Assembly: GCF_000005505.3 (NCBI RefSeq)
Contig: NC_016133.3
Span: 6,262,001 to 6,326,000, forward strand
DNA length: 64,000 nucleotides
Direction of reading: 5' to 3'
Source of the DNA: Brachypodium distachyon
Taxonomy: Eukaryota > Streptophyta > Magnoliopsida > Poales > Poaceae
The notes beneath the pieces were generated by a model that made no database searches, was not told the origin of the DNA, and saw only the letters and a program-made list of their open reading frames with translations. Positions 50,308 to 63,500 of this stretch are shown here, piece after piece (positions within the stretch are counted from its first letter, which is position 1; the number at the start of each line of letters is the position of its first letter). Both the position numbers and the translations under genes were made by a program.

Positions 50308-51402
50308 ATAAGATTTTTCTTACAAAGATGTCTCTAGAGAAGGTGTTGCCTTAGGATATTTGAGTAAAATTTTCCAGCCGCGAAAGCTTAATGAACCCAG
50401 TGTTGAACTTGAATTTTGTGTTTCTCTGTAGGCTGGATTATAAAAAGGCCATGGTGCATTTCGTGTAGCATTCACATCAAGCAAAGGCATTCGAATGGTT
50501 GGCACAAACCTGTGACTGTGTTACTACTCTGGCAAACGCAAACACGACACCTTACCTTTTACTTCAGCAAAGGACAAGGAAAACGTCTACTCACAGTTTA
50601 AGTGCTAATTTTGAAATTCAAATATTTTAACTCCCATATCGTAGAATCGTTTCAACTGTGTTGTTTGTCTCGATGAAATTTGATCTCACAATGACAAGTT
50701 ATTAAGCATGTCTTGATACAAAAATCGTATCACAGCTACAAAAATCGACGAATGGAATGTAAAATGCCCTAGATAACAAATAAGGTAGAACTTCCCTCCG
50801 TTTGTCTACGTTAACCCACATTATATTGGTGTAATTGGTCAAACTTGAGTTTTGGAATGCAGACACCTTGCATAATTGGTCAAGCTTGAATATTGGAAAT
50901 TTGGAATGTATGGACGCCTTGCATTGAGAAACATCATGTTATCCAGTAAACCACCACAAAACGTACCATGCACTTGTTGCCATTACTTTCACCTAGTTCC
51001 AAAATGGTTCAATGATTCCATTGCGAAACCTCAAAAATTACATAGTACAAAGCACAACCAACAATTACAATACAGATATATTACAGTGGAAAAAACTGAT
51101 TAGGCATCCAAAAAAGAAGCTAACGTGGAAGGTGTTACAATCATACAAATCCACTGACAAATCCAAATCACATTGACAATATATAGACCAAACATTGCAC
51201 AGGATTACAACACAAAACAGAAGGACAAAGTCAAATGACAAAAGCATATTAAGTTTTTTGGTGCTGCTACCACATTTCATACGAATAACACTTTGGAGAG
51301 GTAGCATCACATACATGACCGGCACAGTGTCCCCTTGTCAGATGCAACTAAATGCACCTGAGCCATGTAAAGCACCCTGACCCTTAAGTAACTGCAACAT
51401 TT
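50308..51402. other. convergent spacer
   Basis: Contains the 3' UTR of the methyltransferase gene and, at the other side, that of the GIL1-like gene. An imperfect direct duplication of about 45-50 bp lies at 50833-50922 (TAATTGGTCAA...CCTTGCAT twice). No gene was found. Confidence 0.5.
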
Positions 51403-52671
51403 TCAGTCAGCACATTTGACATCTGAAAGGTACACTCGAGACTGTATCACACTAGTCCCAATCAAGAAACCAGGCATCACCATCAAGCCAACTTTAGGCC
51501 TCTCGGCATTTTCGTCCAAAACAATGTTCTTTACAACACTTTCCATGTGAATCTCTGAGAACTCGTTTCCCTTTTTCACTTGGAAGACCCTGACCTTTGG
51601 ATCAAAAGAATATGCCAGCCTGTGCAACAACCATATGGACTTCGCCAGCTTGAGAAATGCCTGATAGAAAGGTGTCCTTGGATGGCCACCGCTCATGACA
51701 TAGTTTCTCTGATCCATGTTACCGAAGAAAGAACCTTCCATTTTTGGGTGCACAAGTAATAGGTATTTGCTTCTGCAGAACTTCCCAAAAACCGAATCTG
51801 GGTTTTGGCTCAGCACATCCAAAGGATCCATGGCTCGTACTGCAAGGAACTGATGGAAGAAAGCCTCATTGGAAACAGTGGCATTAGCCGACTTGATGGA
51901 GAAGCTCTCTTCATGGAAACCACTGAACATTCTTTGGCAAATATAGGACTCAAACGCGTACTTTTTGTGAGCTCTCCTTGTGTAAACTACATCAGGTTCA
52001 ATTGCGTTAGCAGCAGCATCAAGATCCCACCCTGCAGCTTTCATCATGTTGATCAAGGGCTTTGAGAAGTCATGTATTGATTGGTATGCATTATCAGTAG
52101 TAGATGTAAATAAACTTGGTGTCAGCTCAATGGAGAAGTAGTTCTCCTCTTCATCAGATTCCTCAGATTCCTTGTTAAGTAAGCCCCTTTGTTTCAATTT
52201 CTTCTCCAATTTTGATTTCCGATGTTTCGCCTCATCGATTTGCTGCTGTAAATGGGAAATCTCAGTATCTCTGTTCTGGATCTGGGACTGGAACTTCTTT
52301 ACCATGACCTCATATGTCTTTAACAAGTTCTGCTGCTCTTGTATTTCGGAAAGCAAGCGTGCATCTTGAGGTGATGCCGCTACTGGCTTAGGATTTTTCT
52401 CTCTGTAAGTATGCTTGAGTTCTGAAAGCCTCGTGAGCTCATCTATGACAAGCTTATCAGCAGTTTGTATCTTGTCTGGGTCGTATGGGGTGTGAGCTTC
52501 CTGCAGCTGAATGTACGCGGCCTTTAAAGAAGATATGTTGTTGAATATCCTTCCAATCATACTGTCCATTGAGTCCATGTTCTGATTCATATTTTCGTCA
52601 ATGGGTTGAGGATAAACTTTCTGGCTATTGTTGTCATAATTTTGCGACTCCTTAGAGCCTGGCCGGATCAT
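51403..52671 (-). CDS. GIL1-type DUF641 protein
   Basis: The plant DUF641 family includes GRAVITROPIC IN THE LIGHT 1 of Arabidopsis, which acts in phytochrome-dependent loss of shoot gravitropism. The gene is one uninterrupted coding exon of 422 codons. The N-terminal DUF641 region (about 38-165) starts with IGRIFNNISSLKAAYIQLQ and is mostly coiled coil. An acidic stretch (KESEESDEEENY, about 167-178) follows, then a conserved globular C-terminal part with AGWDLDAAANAIEPDVVY, GKFCRSKYLLLVHPKMEGS and MVMPGFL. The ATG at 52671 follows a probable 5' UTR splice acceptor (TTGCAG near 52738), so the leader is likely spliced. The protein is a little shorter than Arabidopsis GIL1. Biochemical activity is unknown. 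Confidence 0.88.
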   Translation of the reverse strand: MIRPGSKESQNYDNNSQKVYPQPIDENMNQNMDSMDSMIGRIFNNISSLKAAYIQLQEAHTPYDPDKIQTADKLVIDELTRLSELKHTYREKNPKPVAASPQDARLLSEIQEQQNLLKTYEVMVKKFQSQIQNRDTEISHLQQQIDEAKHRKSKLEKKLKQRGLLNKESEESDEEENYFSIELTPSLFTSTTDNAYQSIHDFSKPLINMMKAAGWDLDAAANAIEPDVVYTRRAHKKYAFESYICQRMFSGFHEESFSIKSANATVSNEAFFHQFLAVRAMDPLDVLSQNPDSVFGKFCRSKYLLLVHPKMEGSFFGNMDQRNYVMSGGHPRTPFYQAFLKLAKSIWLLHRLAYSFDPKVRVFQVKKGNEFSEIHMESVVKNIVLDENAERPKVGLMVMPGFLIGTSVIQSRVYLSDVKCAD

Positions 52672-55057
52672 TACTTCTTGCCCTCAGGATCAACCAAGTC
52701 AGTTATCTTCAATCAGCATACAAATTGACATCCACCTGCAAGAGAATCTGCCACGTTCAGGTCATAATTTTCCAAGAAAAGATATAAATTGTTAGAAAAT
52801 GGTTCAAGGCCAGTATCGAAATGTCTCAACAGCGACTTTCTCTGCAATTACTTTGTACCCTATCATAAGAAAAAAGAAAGATATTGGGAAAAAAAAAGTA
52901 AACAACAGCAAGCTTTGGGTTGCTCTAAAACAGATATTCAATAACCACAACCACATATTCTCAATTTTGAACAACAGATGTTCCAGATCATGAGCTCCGC
53001 ACTAAGACCCCACCCATAAACAAGAAGATAAAAAATCACTCAGTATTCGAGTGTGACAGCAAACCATAATCCAACAATCAGCCGACCTCCCAAGATGAAT
53101 GGTATGAACCACATTTCTCTCATTACGGTTGTCATACAAAAGATGCTAACCTTTAGGAAGCCAAGAGAAGATACATTTCAACTCATATGGTGTGGGACTA
53201 AAAGTACAAGAAACGGCAATGCAAATAGCCAGTATGGGAAAAACTAATGGCAACATAAGATACCAACCATCATCTCACCACACCTATGACTTGTCATTTT
53301 CCTGCCACTCTATGGATCACTAACCCAGATTAAAAAGCTTTGCCATCACATATCCTACACTAATAATGATGATTGCCCTCTAAGAAAGAACCATGTGAAG
53401 CCTAATCATACCTTGCTTTTCTCCCAAGTCTTGGCTATAGCAGGCCCATATTTTAACAATATTAGTACAGATGCATAGAGAAAGTCTATTGTATGAACTA
53501 TACTTGCCGAAGGGGCAGTATGATCTGTGTATTTTAGGGTAATTACATACACATCATTAAGTTGACTTGAAACTGGAAGCAAATGTTGACATTAGTAATT
53601 AAGAGTCAATTGTCATACATAGTACTCCGCTGATCCAGTCTCCTATTTCCCTTCCTCCATTCACAATCTCTCATATTCTTGTTAACAGCGAATCCACCAA
53701 AGCATTGACTCAGTGGGTTCCCACTTCCCCCAGCCAATCCCTCACCTCCCACCCCACATGTCTCGCGACTACAGCCCACCGGGTGGCTAGGGCTTCCGTC
53801 ACACCAGCAAAGGCAGCCGCCGGACTCAGTGCCGACGACCTCAGCTTCCCCAGAATCTGTCTCATTGGTTTCTCACTGCTCCCACCTGGATACAACCCTT
53901 GTCTCAACGTCGGGCCTTCCGGAAACTTCCTCTGCTCGCCTCAGCCATGCTGCCATCTATCCAAGCTCAAGTTTAGTCTCCATCTATTGTCCTTCGCTCA
54001 AGTGTCATACAAACTTGTTGATTTTCCTAGATTTGCTTCTTTTTTGTGACAATTTGTTTTGCTTCCACCTGAGTAGTTTGTGCCCAGCGAGTACTTGATC
54101 CTAGATTGATTCCCATGTTGTGATTTTTTGTAGACCTCAAAGTTGTCAGTAGACTGGCTTAATATTCCGATCTGTGGTGCAGTACATGTGTGGATACACG
54201 CTACTTGTCTTGTGATCTTAAATTGTGTGCGTACTCAGAAGTCAGGAACGTCTACCCAACCCTGACGAACTTGCATTGGACAGGATTGACAACTACTGCT
54301 TTTTCCAGTGAGAAAGGAGGGAGGAAGGATTGCAACATCTGAAGAATGTGATGCGGCAATGAGCATAATTAGAAAGACGAAAAATAAACAGAGACAAGTT
54401 AGCAGTATATAGAATCTGTTCTTACCAGCAAAGTAAAGATTCGGCATCAACACACTGTATGTACCTAAGGGGGCTTCATCAGTTACAAGTACTAACTAAG
54501 AGTATAATCATTGGCCTAGTTATTTCTTCAATCATAGCACACCTAGGGGCACATGAACTTACGGATCCATCCAAGAACAGAGCAACAAGATAAACATAGA
54601 GAGACCAATCTACGGTATAAAAATTCAGCGTATGCGTGAAGTTTCGGATCCACCCAAACCAACCATCGGTCCAGGGCGAATACACACGTCTAGGAGGAGA
54701 GAGAGGGAGGAGGTGGACTTGACCTGATTCCGAGAGTGAGGAGTTGGGGAGGTAGTAGGCGACGGAGGTGGGCTCCGGCGGGTGAGGGAGTAGGTACAGA
54801 GGTTCGGTCCGGCTGCGAGGACGCCAGCTGCTCCAGGGGGGCCTTCCGGCGATCTGGACGCGGAGATCCGGGGCGGCTGCCTGCGGTGGGGACGCGGCCA
54901 GGTAGGAGGCGGGGGAGGAGTTCGGTCGGCGGAGGAGGAGGCGAGCTCGCGAGGGAGGCGGAGTGAGGCCGCTCTGGAAGGAATGGGTAGGGGATGCGAG
55001 TGGAGGCGACGGGTGAGAGAGAGGGGTAGAAGTTACAGGTGTAAAGCGAAAATATTA
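52672..55057 (-). other. spliced leader and promoter region of the GIL1-like gene
   Basis: No further protein gene is supported. On the minus strand an acceptor-like TTGCAG lies near 52738, and a GC-rich, C/T-rich block at about 54720-55010 ends in CAG|GTCAAG near 54722. That fits a non-coding first exon with a long leader intron. A donor-like GCTG|GTAAG near 54424 could mark another leader exon. A GC-rich patch at 53700-53960 is unexplained. Confidence 0.45.
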
Positions 55058-55171
55058 CTCCCACTTCCGGTCCATATTAGTTGTCGAAATATTACACGTA
55101 TCTAAACGATTTCTAAGCATAAATACATTTATATTTGGACAAATTTGAGATAAATAATAGGATCGAGGGAG
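55058..55171. mobile_element. Stowaway-like MITE
   Basis: Left end CTCCCACTTCCGGTCCATAT and right end complementary (AATAGGATCGAGGGAG), flanked by TA at 55056-55057 and 55172-55173; about 114 bp. Confidence 0.78.
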
Positions 55172-55255
55172 TATAAAAATTGAAAAAGTAATTTCGTTGG
55201 GCACCCCTCCTTTCATTTCATTTGGTAGAAATGAAATGATATCCAATTTGTGATA

Positions 55256-55368
55256 TCCTTTCGTTCCATAATTCTTGTCTCAAATTTGCTAAAAAAAAGG
55301 ATGTATCTATTTATAAAAAGTGTCTAGATACATGTAAGATTTCGACAAGAATTATGTAACGGAGATAG
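55256..55368. mobile_element. Stowaway-like MITE
   Basis: Left end TCCTTTCGTTCCATAATTCT and right end complementary (AGAATTATGTAACGGAGA), about 113 bp, with the AAGTGTCTAGATACATG box of its relatives. It lies only about 85 bp from the previous element. Confidence 0.72.
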
Positions 55369-55371
55369 TAG

Positions 55372-57523
55372 TATTTTATTTGGTTGAATTTGAATTTCAG
55401 GTTCAAAAATCATGTTCGTCTACCACATGGATTGTAGAGTGAGAGACAATTCCAAAAAATGATGGTTTTTCGAGAAGAATTGAGATTAGTTGTAGTGTGA
55501 TTCCATGAAATTGCAAATTGAATTCATGTAGCCAATTCCGTACCGACCAAACAAGTTAGTTTTTAGAATTCAAAATGAATTTCACAATTCTAACCCCAAA
55601 TGATGGGTGCCAAACGAGCTGTAAATGAATTCAATTTGAAACACAATTTATGTCCCTATTGAAAAAAGGAAGATAAACAAATTGAATAGTAACAAAGTTT
55701 TTTCTATCTCGTGCACCGGGCAAATAGCCTATGCTGATATCCTCGCATGGTAGTTGTATATACATCTTGTGCATATCGCCCCCTTTTTTGAGAAGAAAAT
55801 ATCGATGTTACCTTTGGTACTCCTGGCAGCGTAGCATCATGAGGTTAGGTATCCATTAACAGGGCTTAAATTATACATGGGTATCTTTTTTTCGGAAAAG
55901 GAAAAATTCATTAATAGAGAAGGATTATATCCGATGCATCTCGTTAAGAGGATAGCGTCTCAAACATCATGTGATGCACTGGTATTTGTCATGATTTTAG
56001 TACAAATTTGAACTGAAACCACGACAAGAATTTACGATCCTATTTGGGACAATGAGCCTACTCTACTAATCTCCTCTACCAAGCTATTGTACCTCAACAT
56101 GTTGTCCCAACACACTTGGATGTAGGCGGGTAAATTACATGTCATGCAAAACTTTGTATTAATAAAGATGTCTCAATTTTAGTAAAAAAACAGTAGTGTT
56201 TAAAGGGTAGTTTATTAATGATTAGACCTAAAAATATAATATCTAAGTGATTTAATTGATTTTTTTGGCTCTCTTTTTCTTTGAGCTCCCGGCTCTGCTA
56301 CACAACACGATTGGCAAATGACGTTTTATCTACCACCATTATAATATCCGTGCCTTGTAATAGACTTAAAAAATTACATAGTTAGCGAGTTTGTTATCCT
56401 TACCTTGATGTGCCAAATCAACAAGCGACGCATAAAACCACGTGATGTAGTCAACTCGATCTTTTTTATATGTACCGTGTATGTCCCAAGTTGGACAAGA
56501 AACAAACTACTTGTTTCTAACTTCTAGGTATTAGGGGAAGCTTTCCTCGAACAAAATACATGACGTCAACGGACTAATGGAGTTAGCAGTGAGTGAAGGA
56601 CGAGGACCCGCCAACGAAGGATGGGCCGTCAGGCGAAGGTAAGGGGCCTTCAATGAAGGGCGAGCTGACATCAATGAGGGTCATCCACCATTAATGAAAG
56701 GCAAGAGATCATCAAGGACAAAGGGTCATAAGACGCTTATAAAGGACGAGAGGCCGAAAAATCAACCGCCAAAGGACTAGGTGCAGCCGGTGAAGGGCGA
56801 GAGCACGTGGATGCAGGAGAAAAATACCTTGTTCCATGCATGCAATATCAACGCGGGGCTCGCCTTGTGCAAATGGCCGAATCGACTGTTTCCCGCAAGT
56901 TTGGTTCAAAGTGCTTTAAACCGCGTCCCGTACTCATTTGACCCCATGCAAATATCTGTATTCCATATCCTCATTGACCTCATGCAGATATCTTATTGAC
57001 CTCATGCAAATATCCAAATATCTGAATTCTATATCGGGCAATAAAACCATATATCGTTATGATTTTAAAAAAAGATTGACCCCTGATACACGCAACCAAG
57101 CACCACGTAATTACCGTGAATCAAACAAACGCTGCTAAGAGTCAGGAAACTACGCAAAAATCCGCTTCGATCCTTTTCTTTTGACAAGGATAGTCCGTCT
57201 GCCCTATCAAAAAATAAAGAACCTGTCAAAGAAAAGGATAATCCTTCTCGACTTCATCACCAAGACACGAATGGCCATGGCCGGGTGTCGTTCGACTGTA
57301 GATTGAGCCGTACAGCAACGGAACTCCGGAACCCCGTTAACAACAAGCCGTTGGAGGAGCCCACAATATAATATCTCATCGCACCGGATCGCAAATCGCA
57401 AAGCGCTCTTGATTAATCATCGCCGAGCGCCTCCGCTGCTCCCTCCTCCAAGTCTCCGACGCTTCCAAATCTCTTCTTCTTCTTCTTCTTCTTCTTCTCT
57501 CTTCCTCGGGGGTAGCGGTGACC
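55372..57523. other. spacer upstream of the aminopeptidase gene
   Basis: No gene is recognised. AT-rich sequence to about 56560 is followed by a decayed array of about 21-bp units (56651-56735), three copies of a TTGACCTCATGCAAATATC-like 19-mer at 56938, 56974 and 56996, and then the aminopeptidase promoter and leader. The leader includes a CTT microsatellite at about 57472-57498. Confidence 0.55.
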
Positions 57524-60500
57524 ATGGCGGCGGAGCAGCAGAGCGCGGAGCAGTTCATGGGGCAGGCTCGGCTCCCCGGCTTCGCGGCGCCGCGGCGCTA
57601 CGATCTGCGGCTCACGCCCGACCTCGACGCGTGCGCCTTCGCGGGCTCCGTGGCCGTCTCCGTGGACGTCGCCGCGCCCACGCGGTTCCTCGTGCTCAAC
57701 GCCGCCGACCTCGACGTCTCCCCCGGGGACGTACACTTCACGCCCCAGGGCTCCGGCCAGGTACCTAACTGCTGCTGCTGCTTTGTTACAGACGGCTTTG
57801 GTGGTTTGATCTGTTCGTGTGAGGTTGGAGATTTGTAAACTGAGGCGTGGGGATTGGTTGGGGGCGTAAGGTGTGAGGTTTTGGAGCGGTGTTTACCGGT
57901 GGCTGCAAGTTTCGGCCCTTGGAGGTGGCGTTAGTTCTAGCATTGGCTTGATAGTGGAGTGTATGAGATCGATCTGCTGCAGCTTAAAAGCTTTAAAAAT
58001 CGATGTGCACTGCTTACTAGGGCTTACTTGTCCTTTGCTATCTTTCGCATCAGGTGTTGCATCCTGTGGAAGTTACCAATGCGCCGAAGGATGAGATCTT
58101 GATTATTCGCTTTAGCGAAGTGCTTCCTCTTGGGGAGGGAACATTGGCAATTGCATTCCATGGAACTTTGAATGACAAGATGAAGGGCTTTTACAGAAGG
58201 TAATCAATTGTCATCTTTAAATTTTATCTTTAAAGAAATTCACAATTCACAATATAATCTTTCTTCTTTGGCTTTTTAGTGTGTATGAGCTCAATGGCGA
58301 GAAGAAGAATATGGCTGTAACTCAATTTGAACCCGCTGATGCAAGGCGCTGCTTCCCATGTTGGGATGAACCCTCTTTCAAGGTTTACAGGCTTGCTTTT
58401 TTCATTACTCCTTTTTGCTTTTCAGTTATTCTGCACAGTTTTGCAGCTGTGTGTTTACGGGAGAAGGAATGCATGTATGGAGGACTTGCTGAGGAAGGGT
58501 AGATCGTGGCCACATATCATGCTTTTTAGCTTTTCAAAGAAGGCTAAATTGTTGCCACACATCAGTTAACCCATTGTTAAGAAGTGCACATCTTTGGGAC
58601 AGAATGATCAAGTATTAAGCTTCTTTAGATACACAAAAGACATACTTTTGGGTCTAACTTCTCCTTTTACTTCTGCAGGCTGTCTTCAAAATTACTCTAG
58701 AAGTTCCGTCTGAGACCGTTGCTTTGTCAAATATGCCAGTCATTGAAGAGAAGGTCAATGGTCCTACGAAAGTTGTTTGCTTTCAAGAAACCCCAATAAT
58801 GTCAACATACCTAGTGGCTGTTATTGTTGGCATGTTTGACTATGTTGAAGCTTTCACTACCGATGGTGCTGTAACTTCTCTGTCACATTATTTTACTATT
58901 ACCATTATGCATCTCTTTAGCTTTCACCTTTTGGTGGTTTGTGCCTTGAATTTAACTGGCCTCATCTCCTCTTCCTTTTCAGGCACTAGTGTGCGTGTTT
59001 ACACACAGGTTGGTAAGAGTGCCCAGGGAAAGTTTGCTCTGGAGGTTGCCGTGAAGACACTGATCCTCTTCAAGGAGTAACTTTCTAATCTTCCGCCTTA
59101 CTAAGATTGACACATTGTCGCTAGATTGATAGTCACCGAATATTTTGATGTGAATAATGCTACTATTGCGCATAACTAGTCAGTATGCAGACATGTGTCA
59201 ACTAATGTCCATTTACGTTCTCAAGAATTAAGTTTTATAGGCTGATAAATATGTTTTCGTTCGTGGTATTTGTGTGTAAATGCACTGTTTTTTCTCTGTC
59301 TCTAGTATAATCATATAAAACAATGCATTATTAGCCCATTTCCTGATATAGTGATTACTCCCTCCGTCCTGTATTAAGTGTTGCTGATTTAGTACAAAGT
59401 TGTATTAGATAGGCATTGGAAAGACTGCAAAATTGATGGTAATGTTGATCTTCTCCGAAGATGGCATTTCTGAGTTAAATAAGCCTGTCAAAAGTTGATT
59501 TGTTCTCCATGCTTTGATGATTCGTGAAATTCATACCCCTTTAGGAAAAGTCATTTCTGTCAAAATTTGGGGGTTTGTTGAGGGCTTGAGGCATCTCAGC
59601 ATCTACCGTACACCTAAAGTTCTCTTCATGGGTTCAGCTAATGACGGCTTTTTTTATCATGTAGGTACTTTGAGGTGCCGTATCCTCTCCCAAAAATGGA
59701 CATGATTGCGATTCCTGATTTTTCCGCTGGAGCAATGGAGAACTATGGCTTAGTTACATACCGTGAAACAGCTTTGTTATTTGATGAGCGACACTCTGCA
59801 GCTGCTAATAAGCAAAGGGTAGGTTTCTATGTAATTCATTGTTTCACTGATTTTGAACTGTCCTGGCAATATGATTCTTTTTCATCATCAAGTAATTGAC
59901 AATGATATGTCAAACTGATTAAATTGAGTCTTTTATAATGCACAGTGCTGACTCTAATAACACAATCAAAATTTGCTCCGTTCTGTCAATTTAACAAAAA
60001 TAAGCACGGACTGATGCTGTAAGTAGTTCTGTAGGCATTTGATTTAGTGCACATCTGTTTGATGGCCAGGTGCTATTGACGCTGTCCTTTTGAAAATCTT
60101 GACTTAATCCTTCTTGTCTGTCCAGGTTGCAGTTGTCGTTGCACATGAATTAGCTCACCAGTGGTTTGGGAATCTTGTAACCATGGAATGGTGGACGCAT
60201 CTATGGCTTAATGAGGGTTTTGCAACATGGGTAAGAAATTTAGAACACAAAAATACTGAGAAGTTGCAGGAAAGTTATGTTGTTCATCTGACGTTTCTGC
60301 CATTGCAGGTATCCTACTTAGCTGCAGATTCTTTCTTTCCTGAATGGAATGTTTGGATTCAGTTTCTAGATGAGTCTACAACAGGGTTCAGGTTGGATGC
60401 TCTTGCAGGGTCACATCCAATTGAGGTAAAAGTAATTTCATCATTTTCAGCATGCTATGTTATTGAAAAACACCAACATGTTCGTGCTACTTCATTAAAT

Positions 60501-63500
60501 TGCTGGAGATGTTGGTGCATATTATCAGTATTCTAATAGACCTCATCAGATTTTATCAAGTGATATTAAATTTTTATTCCCTGTTAATGTACGTTAACTT
60601 TTCCTGCCGGGTGTACATATATGTGGCTTATTATCTATTATTTTCAGGTGGATGTAAATCATGTTGATGAAATAGATGAGATATTTGATGCTATAAGCTA
60701 TAGGAAAGGAGCTGCTGTTATTCGGATGTTGCAAAGTTATCTTGGGGCTGAGATCTTCCAGGTTTGCTTTGCTTATTTTTCCCTATTTTATTTTATGCAG
60801 TGTGCTGGTTTAACAGGTCATGTGGCCTTGACTGTAAAGTTACTTTTGAAGTAATACTTCCCCTCGCACATGATTTTTTGCATGAAGGACATTACTCTGT
60901 TATTTTCTCAATTTATATGTGCAGTTGGTTGAACCTCATGCAATCTTACTTGTAACTGTATAAATGTTCCATCTGTTTCAAAATGTGAGGTGCCCAGCCC
61001 ATACCTTCCGAGAATCAACTTTGACAAACAATGACACTGACAAAATGTGGATCATATGATGCAACCAAATGGCATCATTTTTGTGTTGCATAACCCAAAT
61101 TTATTGATCTATATATGTTGATCGAACTAAATCTTGAAATGCTTGGGCGCCTTATATTTTAAAGCTGGCAGGGAGTACTATCTGTTGGAACTTAAACTTT
61201 GCACGTTAGTTTCATATCTGCCGTCACCTGTCAGTTAAAATTAAATAGCTTCTTAATGGAAACAAGAATTTTATTCATTTGGTCCTCGTTTTGCCAGAAA
61301 TCTCTGGCTGCATACATCAAAAGGTTTGCATATTCAAATGCCAAAACGGAGGACTTGTGGGCTGCCCTTGAAGAGGGCTCTGGTGAGCCGGTGAACACAT
61401 TAATGCAGTCATGGACAAAGCAGCAAGGTTATCCTGTTGTCAGTGTAAAACTCAAGGATGGAAAGCTAGAGCTGGAGCAGGTTTGGCCATGGACATCCAC
61501 AAAATTCCTTCCAACTTTGCATGTTTTTATCAGATAAGTTTCTGGGTTGAGGCTTTCTGAACATCTTTTGGTCCTGTCTCTTGCAGACACAGTTCCTGTC
61601 AAGTGGGTCCGCAGGAGTTGGGCAATGGGTGGTTCCCGTCACACTATGCTGCTGTTCATACTCACTTCAACAAAAGTTTCTTTTCCGTGGGAAACAAGAG
61701 GATTTCAATTTGTCAGGGCTCGTAGAATGTCAAAATAAAGATGACTTCTGGATAAAACTTAATGTCGATCAGACTGGCTTCTATAGAGTGAGCTATGATG
61801 AGGAACTTGCATCCCGACTTAGGCATGCAGTTGAGACCAACAAATTGAGTGCAGCAGACAGATATGGTAAAACTCTTGCCTTGTTGCTTAAAAGTTAAAA
61901 TTGCACACGTCTTACCCCGTTTAACTATTCTAGTATTCTACCTCATTATTGTTTGATACATACAGGTGTACTTGATGACACATATGCCCTCTGCATGGCT
62001 GGTAAACAAAAGTTGGTCACATTGCTGCATTTGATTGCCGCCTACAAGGATGAGACTGAATATACAGTGCTTGCAAATGCCATCAATGTACTATTCTTAT
62101 ACTCATTCTTTATATGCTTATTGATTTATTGTGTTTGTAATCTCGAGTCTTTTCTGAGAATTTTTTTTCTTGGCTTCATAGACAAGTCTGAGCATTTTTG
62201 AGATGATGTCTGTTGCTGCACCTGAGGAGTTGGGTAATATGAAAAAGTTCCTAATTGGCTTTCTTGAGCCGTTCGCACAGTAAGTTAATTGCTCTTCACA
62301 TTATAGTGGAAGGATAGCTTACCGTGTAATCTCTCCTAACCTTTCTGAAATCCTCCCTTTGCAGGAGAGTTGGTTGGGATGCTAAGAGCGGCGAGGGTCA
62401 CCTAAATGCACTGCTAAGAGGTACACTGTTGAATGCTCTTGCAGAACTTGGCCATGAGGCTACCATAAATGAAGCCGTACGTCGATTTAATGTCTTTCTG
62501 GAAGACAGAGAGACACCACTCCTCCCACCAGATGTCCGAAAGGTTGGCACTGTAACTGAATGTAAATTCTGCATATAGCTACATAACCGTGCAAGCTATG
62601 TGCAGACGTGCAATCCACTTGTTAACCCTCTTCTTGTATTGTAGGCTGCATATGTTGCTCTGATGCAGACGGTGAACAAATCAAACAAAGCTGGTTATGA
62701 ATCACTCCTGAAGATTTATAGGGAAACTGATCTTAGCCAGGAGAAAGTCCGTGTGTTAGGTAAAAACTCATCATTTCCTTTTATGAAAAGGTTTATGTTT
62801 TGCAGGTGAGCATGGGACCATTTGTCGGAACCTCATAAACTAATGTTCCTCTTTTTGGTAGGTTCATTGGCATCTTCCCCTGATCCTGATGTTGTCCATG
62901 AAGCTCTTGACTTCCTGCTATCTCCTGAGGTAACACAAGATTGATAAAGCTTTCGAAGCAGTGCAGATAAACATTTATCCTATCATCTTACCCACCAGTC
63001 TAACTCATGATATACTGCATGCACAGGTAAGGAATCAGGACTGTATATTTGTTCTTCGCGGAGTGACCGCAGCGGCACAGGAGGTGGCATGGACATGGTT
63101 GAAGGTATTCATTGACATTTCTCTGTTGGCTTATACTTCTTTTGTTCTCCTGTACTGACTCCATTGCCTTGCCCATGGTTCAGGAAAAGTGGGACTACAT
63201 ATCAGAGACCTTCACCGGACACCTGCTCACCTATTTCATCTCAGCCACCGTCTCACCGGTATGCCACTGCATAAGCATAACGCCTCTTTATTTACCACGC
63301 TCACACGACCACACGCACAACTAAATCTGTATAAACTATAAACTTAAAAGCCGCTAACATGGACGGAATGTCGATTTGTTTTCAGCTCGCGACGAACGAG
63401 AAGGGCGACGAGGCGGAGGAGTTCTTCAAGAGCAGGACCAAGGCGAGCATCGCAAGGACGGTGAAGCAGAGCCTCGAGAGGGTGAGGATCAATGCCAAGT

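Noticed and set aside
53705..54049. GC-rich frame in the GIL1 upstream region
   Set aside because: No conserved motif; could be an unannotated leader exon but cannot be supported as coding.
54690..55064. Minus-strand proline/serine-rich frame upstream of the GIL1-like gene
   Set aside because: Looks like a GC-rich non-coding first exon or promoter; C/T-rich leader sequence often gives such frames.
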